Shown here in pieces: positions 62,088 to 64,000 of a stretch of 64,000 nucleotides of DNA. The first letter of the stretch is position 1, and every line of letters starts with the position of its first letter. The notes under the pieces are model-generated. The model saw only the letters and a list, made by a program, of their open reading frames with translations. It made no database searches and was not told the DNA's origin. The translations under genes were made by a program, and so were the position numbers. Source of the DNA: Polynucleobacter sp. MWH-CaK5 (lineage in GTDB: Bacteria > Pseudomonadota > Gammaproteobacteria > Burkholderiales > Burkholderiaceae); NCBI RefSeq assembly GCF_018687615.1, contig NZ_CP061299.1, forward strand, positions 1,039,433 through 1,103,432. Direction: 5' to 3'.

Positions 62088-62939
62088 ATGGGTATTCAGT
62101 CTGTGGGCATTATTGGCGCTGGCACGATGGGCAATGGCATTGCTCAAGCCTGTGCAGTTTCCGGCTTGAACGTGATCATGGTTGATATCAATGAGGCTGC
62201 TGTGGCAAAAGGACTCTCAACCATTGCTGGTAGCCTTGATCGCTTGATCAAAAAAGAGAAGATGACTGAGGCTGAAAAAGCAGCTGCTCTGTCTCGCATT
62301 AAAACCAGCACTAATTACCAAGATTTCACAGGTTCACAGATGGTGATTGAGGCTGCGACTGAAAATTACGATCTCAAGATCAAGATCTTGAAGCAACTGG
62401 ATGGCATTGTTAGCAAAGACACCATCATTGCTTCAAACACCTCATCAATTTCAATCACTCAAATGGCTGCTGAAGTTAGCAACCCTCAGCGTTTTATCGG
62501 CATGCATTTTTTCAATCCAGTGCCCATGATGACGCTGGTTGAGATTATTCGTGGCCTACAAACCGATGATCAAACTCATGCCTTGGTGCAAGAGATGTCA
62601 AAAGTATTAGGCAAAGAACCCATCACAGTTAAAAATGCCCCTGGTTTTGTTGTGAACCGTATTTTGGTACCCATGATCAATGAAGCCTTCTTTGTGTTGG
62701 CTGAAGGTTTGGCAACCCCAGAAGACATCGATGCAGGCATGAAGCTTGGCTGCAACCACCCGATTGGGCCTTTGGCATTAGCCGACATGATTGGCTTGGA
62801 TACTTGCTTGGCCATCATGGAGGTTTACTTCAAGAACTTCAATGATTCCAAGTACCGCCCTTGCCCATTGCTTCGCGAAATGGTGGCTGCTGGCTACCTT
62901 GGCAGAAAATCAGGTAAAGGCGTTTACAGCTATAACTGA
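62088..62939 (+). CDS. 3-hydroxybutyryl-CoA dehydrogenase family protein
   Basis: This 283-residue enzyme oxidises 3-hydroxyacyl-CoA with NAD(P), probably 3-hydroxybutyryl-CoA. The dinucleotide loop VGIIGAGTMGNGIAQACAVS opens the protein. The catalytic His is in FIGMHFFNPVPMMTLVEI and the C-terminal domain has ANHP-like CNHPIGPLALADMIGLD. It could serve in polyhydroxybutyrate or fatty-acid turnover; PaaH of phenylacetate breakdown is similar. It is divergent from purU and two bases from the DUF3429 gene. Confidence 0.91.
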   Translation: MGIQSVGIIGAGTMGNGIAQACAVSGLNVIMVDINEAAVAKGLSTIAGSLDRLIKKEKMTEAEKAAALSRIKTSTNYQDFTGSQMVIEAATENYDLKIKILKQLDGIVSKDTIIASNTSSISITQMAAEVSNPQRFIGMHFFNPVPMMTLVEIIRGLQTDDQTHALVQEMSKVLGKEPITVKNAPGFVVNRILVPMINEAFFVLAEGLATPEDIDAGMKLGCNHPIGPLALADMIGLDTCLAIMEVYFKNFNDSKYRPCPLLREMVAAGYLGRKSGKGVYSYN

Positions 62940-62941
62940 TC

Positions 62942-63409
62942 ATGTTGACTCCAATTGCTAAATTTCTTGGTTACGCAGGACTGATTCCTTTTATCTTGCT
63001 ATCCGCTTTGGTTCAGTTCGCAGAATCTCCACTGGATTTTTGGGCTGCGAATTCATTGCTCCTTTACGCAGCAACAATCGCTTCATTTGTAGGAGCACTC
63101 CATTGGGGTCCTTTATTGAACCCTCTATCCAATCAAGAGGGTCATGGCTTTTGGAGAGCCAAAGGCGCTTGGATCTGGGGTGTTATCCCATCCTTATTGG
63201 CATGGGTAGCACTACATCTACCCTTTTCTTCTGGTTACTTCTTGATTGCAGCAACCCTTGTGCTGGCCCTATTTGTTGACCGCAAACAGTTTCGCCATTT
63301 GATTCATGACGAAGCCTATTTGGCAGAATTCTTAAAAATGAGAACTGTGTTAACCACAGTGGCAACTGCCAGCCTTGTTTTGGCTGGCATTGCTATCAGA
63401 CAATTTTGA
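62942..63409 (+). CDS. DUF3429 domain-containing membrane protein
   Basis: This 155-residue membrane protein is of the DUF3429 family, function unknown. About five hydrophobic stretches are visible. The motif SFVGALHWGPLL, with a conserved His-Trp, and the end LRTVLTTVATASLVLAG-like region match the family. It starts two bases after the dehydrogenase stop, so it is probably co-transcribed with it. Its end is convergent with the YqhA-like gene, about 29 bases apart. Confidence 0.8.
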   Translation: MLTPIAKFLGYAGLIPFILLSALVQFAESPLDFWAANSLLLYAATIASFVGALHWGPLLNPLSNQEGHGFWRAKGAWIWGVIPSLLAWVALHLPFSSGYFLIAATLVLALFVDRKQFRHLIHDEAYLAEFLKMRTVLTTVATASLVLAGIAIRQF

Positions 63410-63438
63410 TTGGTTTTTAGTCTACTTAGTTGGTCAAC

Positions 63439-63981
63439 TTAGTGAGACTTGGCTTTAGCCAATAGTGTTTCTGTGTAGGCAATTGCCAAAGCTGAAATCA
63501 CAAACGTTAAGTGAATCAAGGTTTGCCACAACAGAGTTTTGTCATCCAAGTGCTCTGCATTGATGAAAGTCTTCAATAAGTGAATTGAAGAGATGCCGAT
63601 GATCGCTGTGGCCAACTTAACCTTCAATACACCAGCATTCACATGCGATAACCACTCAGGTTGATCAGGATGATTCTTGAGTTCTAGGCGAGAAACAAAT
63701 GTCTCCCAACCACCCACAATGACCATCACCAATAGATTTGAAATCATCACCACGTCAATCAAACCTAAAACAATCAACATGATTTCTGTTTCAGTCGTGC
63801 CACCCTTGGTCATCATCATGCCAATGAGATGAACCAACTCGCGCCAGAACTGAATCACATAAACAATTTGAGCAACAATCAAGCCCATGTATAGAGGAGC
63901 TTGTAGCCAGCGACTCATAAAAATCCAGCGTGGTAGCGGGCGTAATTTATCTCTGATCTGATTTTGTGTATCTTGGTTCAT
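63439..63981 (-). CDS. YqhA/TIGR00645 family membrane protein
   Basis: This 180-residue protein is of the UPF0114 (YqhA, TIGR00645) family, with four membrane segments near 28-48, 66-90, 118-136 and 150-170. The start PRWIFMSRWLQAPLYMGLIV and the middle LGLIDVVMISNLLVMVIVGG are characteristic. No function is established. The gene lies at the right end of the window and is complete. Confidence 0.87.
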   Translation of the reverse strand: MNQDTQNQIRDKLRPLPRWIFMSRWLQAPLYMGLIVAQIVYVIQFWRELVHLIGMMMTKGGTTETEIMLIVLGLIDVVMISNLLVMVIVGGWETFVSRLELKNHPDQPEWLSHVNAGVLKVKLATAIIGISSIHLLKTFINAEHLDDKTLLWQTLIHLTFVISALAIAYTETLLAKAKSH

Positions 63982-64000
63982 GAGTCACTTTTCAATAATG

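Noticed and set aside
1..64000. Search by eye for tRNA, rRNA, CRISPR arrays, insertion sequences and phage genes
   Set aside because: No cloverleaf-like sequence, spaced repeats, transposase, integrase or structural phage gene was seen in any gap or gene.

Overview
The window looks like chromosomal DNA of a small-genome freshwater betaproteobacterium of the Burkholderiaceae, most like Polynucleobacter. The reasons are moderate GC with dense gene packing, the block leuC-entericidin-leuD-leuB-asd-fimV-truA-trpF-trpB-trpA-accD-folC-SPOR-cvpA-purF-metZ, the neighbouring gntR-sdhCDAB-sdhE-gltA block divergent from mdh, and several families (DUF2863, DUF3149, DUF3429, DUF2244) common in Burkholderiales. 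This is recognition from sequence, not a database result. I see no rRNA, tRNA, CRISPR array, prophage or insertion sequence, and no gene-free stretch above about 210 bases.

Positions 1-14.5 kb hold single genes and short operons: the 3' part of a YgiQ-type radical SAM gene cut by the window edge, a DUF167 gene, an amidase, a CidA/LrgB pair, a gamma-carbonic anhydrase, a DUF2721 membrane protein, an FMN-dependent alpha-hydroxy-acid dehydrogenase, rsuA, an isochorismatase-type hydrolase, a nitronate monooxygenase operon with two unknown genes, and acnB. Two small genes are easy to miss: a 42-residue DUF3149 protein (8254-8382) and a 49-residue basic protein (14370-14519).

Positions 14.5-32.1 kb are the accessory part of most interest. 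A complete soxCDYZAXB thiosulfate-oxidation cluster is read leftward. It is followed by a CbiM-like ECF permease, a YeeE/YedE transporter fused to a DUF442 (BLH-type) domain, a TauE/SafE exporter, DUF2244, an RND adaptor/pump pair and a thioesterase, all closely spaced on the same strand. Two intrinsic-terminator-like hairpins split the sox genes (between soxZ and soxA, and between soxX and soxB). Divergent from soxC lie modB-modC without modA and a secreted MBL-fold hydrolase resembling SoxH. SoxC needs molybdenum cofactor, so molybdate uptake beside it makes sense. Together the genes suggest periplasmic thiosulfate oxidation to sulfate feeding electrons to c-type cytochromes, with import and export of sulfur species by the membrane proteins.

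Positions 32.1-53.6 kb form a long leftward block: TCA-cycle genes (sdhCDAB, sdhE, gltA), leucine synthesis, asd, fimV, truA, tryptophan genes trpFBA, accD, folC, a SPOR protein, cvpA, purF and metZ. A GntR/UTRA regulator heads the block and is divergent from mdh. A 23-bp block with a palindromic core lies in the gntR-mdh intergenic region and recurs with one mismatch over the predicted acnB promoter 39 kb away, suggesting a GntR-controlled TCA regulon.

Positions 53.8-64 kb carry mdh with a CoA-ester lyase, DUF2863, a SOUL haem-binding protein, yaaA, a YbdL-type aminotransferase, a YfcG-type glutathione transferase, DedA, purU, 3-hydroxybutyryl-CoA dehydrogenase, DUF3429 and a YqhA-type membrane protein. 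Pairs such as GST/DedA and DUF3149/isochorismatase end tail-to-tail with no base between the stop codons.
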